The notes under the pieces were generated by a model. The model was not told where the DNA came from. It saw nothing but the letters and a program-made list of their open reading frames with translations, and ran no database searches. Made by a program: the position numbers and the translations under genes. Positions 62,519 through 64,000 of a stretch of DNA of 64,000 nt are shown piece by piece (within the stretch, counting starts at the first letter, position 1; each line of letters opens with the position of its first letter). This DNA comes from Rhodococcus sp. G-MC3 (lineage in GTDB: Bacteria; Actinomycetota; Actinomycetes; Mycobacteriales; Mycobacteriaceae): NCBI RefSeq assembly GCF_030063335.1, contig NZ_JASISW010000007.1, positions 1-64,000 on the forward strand, written 5' to 3'.

Positions 62519-63538
62519 ATGTCGGGTGGATCCGATCGCACTGTTTCACGTGAAACAGAGTCCGCAACTCAAAAGTCGACGGGTGGCCGTAAGAGCGCTC
62601 CGAAGGATACGGCGGGTGGGTCGGGCTTCGTGTACAACGGAATCTCCTCCAACGACACTCCTATCGGTGCTGCCGCTCATCGGGCAAGTCAGGTGCTGCA
62701 TCCGGGAAGCGTCATGCTGCCCAAGCCGCCGAAACGCCGGATGTTGACGATCGCCAACCAGAAGGGCGGCGTTGGTAAGACCACTACCGCGGTAAACCTC
62801 GCCGCCGCCCTGGCGATACAGGGATTGACCGTTCTGGTGGTCGATCTCGACCCTCAGGGCAACGCCAGCACGGCGCTGGGCGTCGAGCACCACTCGGGTG
62901 TCCCCTCGAGCTACGAGGTGCTCATAGGCGAAGTCACGGCCACGGAGGCCATTCAGCAGAGCCCCCACAACGAGCGGCTGTTCTGCATCCCTGCAACGAT
63001 CGATCTTGCCGGTGCCGAGATCGAACTGGTGTCGATGGTGGCTCGCGAGGGACGTCTCAAGACAGCGCTGGCGGACCTGGACAAGATGGATGCGGACTTC
63101 ATCTTGATCGACTGCCCGCCTTCCCTCGGCCTTCTCACCGTCAATGCGTTGGTTGCTGCCACCGAGGTTTTGATTCCGATTCAGTGCGAGTACTACGCGC
63201 TCGAGGGTGTCGGCCAGTTGCTACGCAATATCGAACTTGTTCAGTCTCATCTGAATCCCTCGCTACACGTTTCGACCGTCATCCTCACCATGTACGACGG
63301 TCGCACCAAGCTCGCGGATCAGGTGGCCGAAGAGGTACGTAAGCACTTCGGTGATGCTGTTCTACGTGCTGTCATTCCTCGTAGCGTGAAGGTATCGGAA
63401 GCTCCCGGTTATGGGATGACGGTGCTCGATTACGATCCCGGTTCTCGCGGGGCGATGAGTTACTTGGATGCAGGCAGAGAGTTGGCAGCGCGATCCATGG
63501 TCGATACCGAGGGAACGCAGGAGCACAAGGCACGATGA
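62519..63538 (+). CDS. parA: Chromosome partitioning ATPase ParA
   Basis: A 339-residue Walker-type partition ATPase. A disordered N-terminus (1-73) contains VSRET encoded by a perfect parS (62542-62557). The deviant Walker [12 protein letters not shown] is near residue 80; Walker B is [10 protein letters not shown] near 198. It binds the nucleoid with ATP and moves ParB-parS complexes. The stop overlaps the parB start (ATGA). Confidence 0.97.
   Translation: MSGGSDRTVSRETESATQKSTGGRKSAPKDTAGGSGFVYNGISSNDTPIGAAAHRASQVLHPGSVMLPKPPKRRMLTIANQKGGVGKTTTAVNLAAALAIQGLTVLVVDLDPQGNASTALGVEHHSGVPSSYEVLIGEVTATEAIQQSPHNERLFCIPATIDLAGAEIELVSMVAREGRLKTALADLDKMDADFILIDCPPSLGLLTVNALVAATEVLIPIQCEYYALEGVGQLLRNIELVQSHLNPSLHVSTVILTMYDGRTKLADQVAEEVRKHFGDAVLRAVIPRSVKVSEAPGYGMTVLDYDPGSRGAMSYLDAGRELAARSMVDTEGTQEHKAR
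62542..62557. promoter_or_regulatory. Perfect parS inside the parA coding region
   Basis: TGTTTCACGTGAAACA lies near codons 8-13 of parA; with flanking C and G it is an 18-base palindrome. Confidence 0.95.
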
Positions 63539-64000
63539 GCCAAACACGTAAGGGCGGTCTGGGACGCGGACTCGCGGCCCTGATCCCCACCGGACCGGAC
63601 GCAGGCCCCCGACTCGGCAATGCCGCAGCGGACGTTGTCATCGGTAGAGATCCGTCGTCGCGTACCGCAATACCGAAGGTTGCCGGCGGGGAAGAAACCG
63701 CATCCGCTCCCACGCCCACTCCCCCGGTTCGTAGCACCGACGAGGATCTCTCTCCCGCTGGCGCTGTTTATCGTGAGATTGCTCCGTCCTTGATTCAGCC
63801 CAACCAAAAACAGCCGCGCAGCGTATTCGACGAGGAATCGTTGGCGGAACTGGTGCACTCGATTCGTGAATTCGGTCTGATGCAACCGATCGTCGTTCGG
63901 ACGATCGAGGGCGGCAAATACGAATTGGTGATGGGCGAACGTCGGTGGCGTGCGAGCCAGGAGGCCGGCCTCGAGTCGATTCCGGCGATCGTTCGCGAGA
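63535..64000 (+). CDS. parB: Chromosome partitioning protein ParB, partial
   Basis: The first 155 residues of ParB before the window ends. The N-terminal ParA-interacting motif GLGRGLAAL (residues 8-16) is clear, followed by a variable linker and the ParB/Spo0J CTPase domain with [25 protein letters not shown] and the arginine-rich [12 protein letters not shown] box. It is a CTP-dependent DNA clamp that loads at parS. The helix-turn-helix and dimer domains lie beyond the window. Coupled to parA by ATGA. Confidence 0.97.
   Translation, partial: MSQTRKGGLGRGLAALIPTGPDAGPRLGNAAADVVIGRDPSSRTAIPKVAGGEETASAPTPTPPVRSTDEDLSPAGAVYREIAPSLIQPNQKQPRSVFDEESLAELVHSIREFGLMQPIVVRTIEGGKYELVMGERRWRASQEAGLESIPAIVRE

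Overview
The window is the replication-origin neighbourhood of a high-GC, mycolic-acid-type actinobacterium, most likely a Rhodococcus or close relative. Three things point that way. The gene order from pknB/pknA/pbpA/rodA/pstP/fhaB/fhaA through trpG, DUF881, crgA, PH, ppiA, cwsA, tRNA-Ala/Ile, DUF3566, gyrA, gyrB, dciA, recF, gnd, dnaN, dnaA to rpmH-rnpA-yidD-yidC-jag-rsmG-parA-parB follows the known mycobacterial and rhodococcal origin layout. Typical mycolata genes are present: a fused LysX, DesA-type and DesA3-type desaturases, a cutinase, CwsA and CrgA. Start codons are often GTG and codon usage is GC-rich. The genus is inferred, not proven.

Region by region: 1-0.9 kb holds the end of an IS3-type element beside a truncated AbiEi-like gene. 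0.96-15.4 kb is an accessory and lipid region: DesA3-like desaturase, LysX, alpha/beta hydrolase, FabH-like synthase, F420/PPOX-type protein, MFS pump with divergent LysR regulator, histidine phosphatase, a heptad-repeat membrane protein, a monooxygenase/MFS divergent pair and a secreted cutinase. 15.7-21.7 kb is gltBD. 22.3-32.4 kb is tRNA-Leu and the Ser/Thr kinase and cell-shape operon (fhaA, fhaB, pstP, rodA, pbpA, pknA, pknB), whose last six genes abut or overlap. 32.4-41 kb carries trpG/pabA, DUF881, crgA, a PH protein, rhomboid, ppiA, cwsA, a DUF1023 hydrolase, a GGDEF protein and a soluble desaturase. 41.2-54.2 kb is tRNA-Ala, tRNA-Ile, DUF3566, gyrA, gyrB, a ferredoxin-reductase/di-iron protein pair, dciA, recF, gnd and dnaN. 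54.2-57.0 kb is the dnaA/oriC zone with DnaA boxes on both sides of dnaA. 57.0-64.0 kb is rpmH, rnpA, yidD, yidC, jag, rsmG, parA and the start of parB.

The strongest non-genic signal is a parS centromere array. Seven sites matching TGTTTCACGTGAAACA at 14 or more of 16 bases, plus one half-degenerate copy, lie between 59.85 and 62.56 kb. Most sit in a 2.1-kb gene-free stretch between jag and rsmG, one is inside parA, and a further 15/16 site overlaps the start codon of the hydrolase gene at 5.7 kb, over 50 kb away. A second unexpected signal is a cluster of DnaA boxes at 34.0-34.7 kb, about 20 kb from oriC, across crgA and the PH gene. It resembles a DnaA-titration or regulatory locus. dnaA itself ends in a strong terminator with a duplicated arm, facing the origin.
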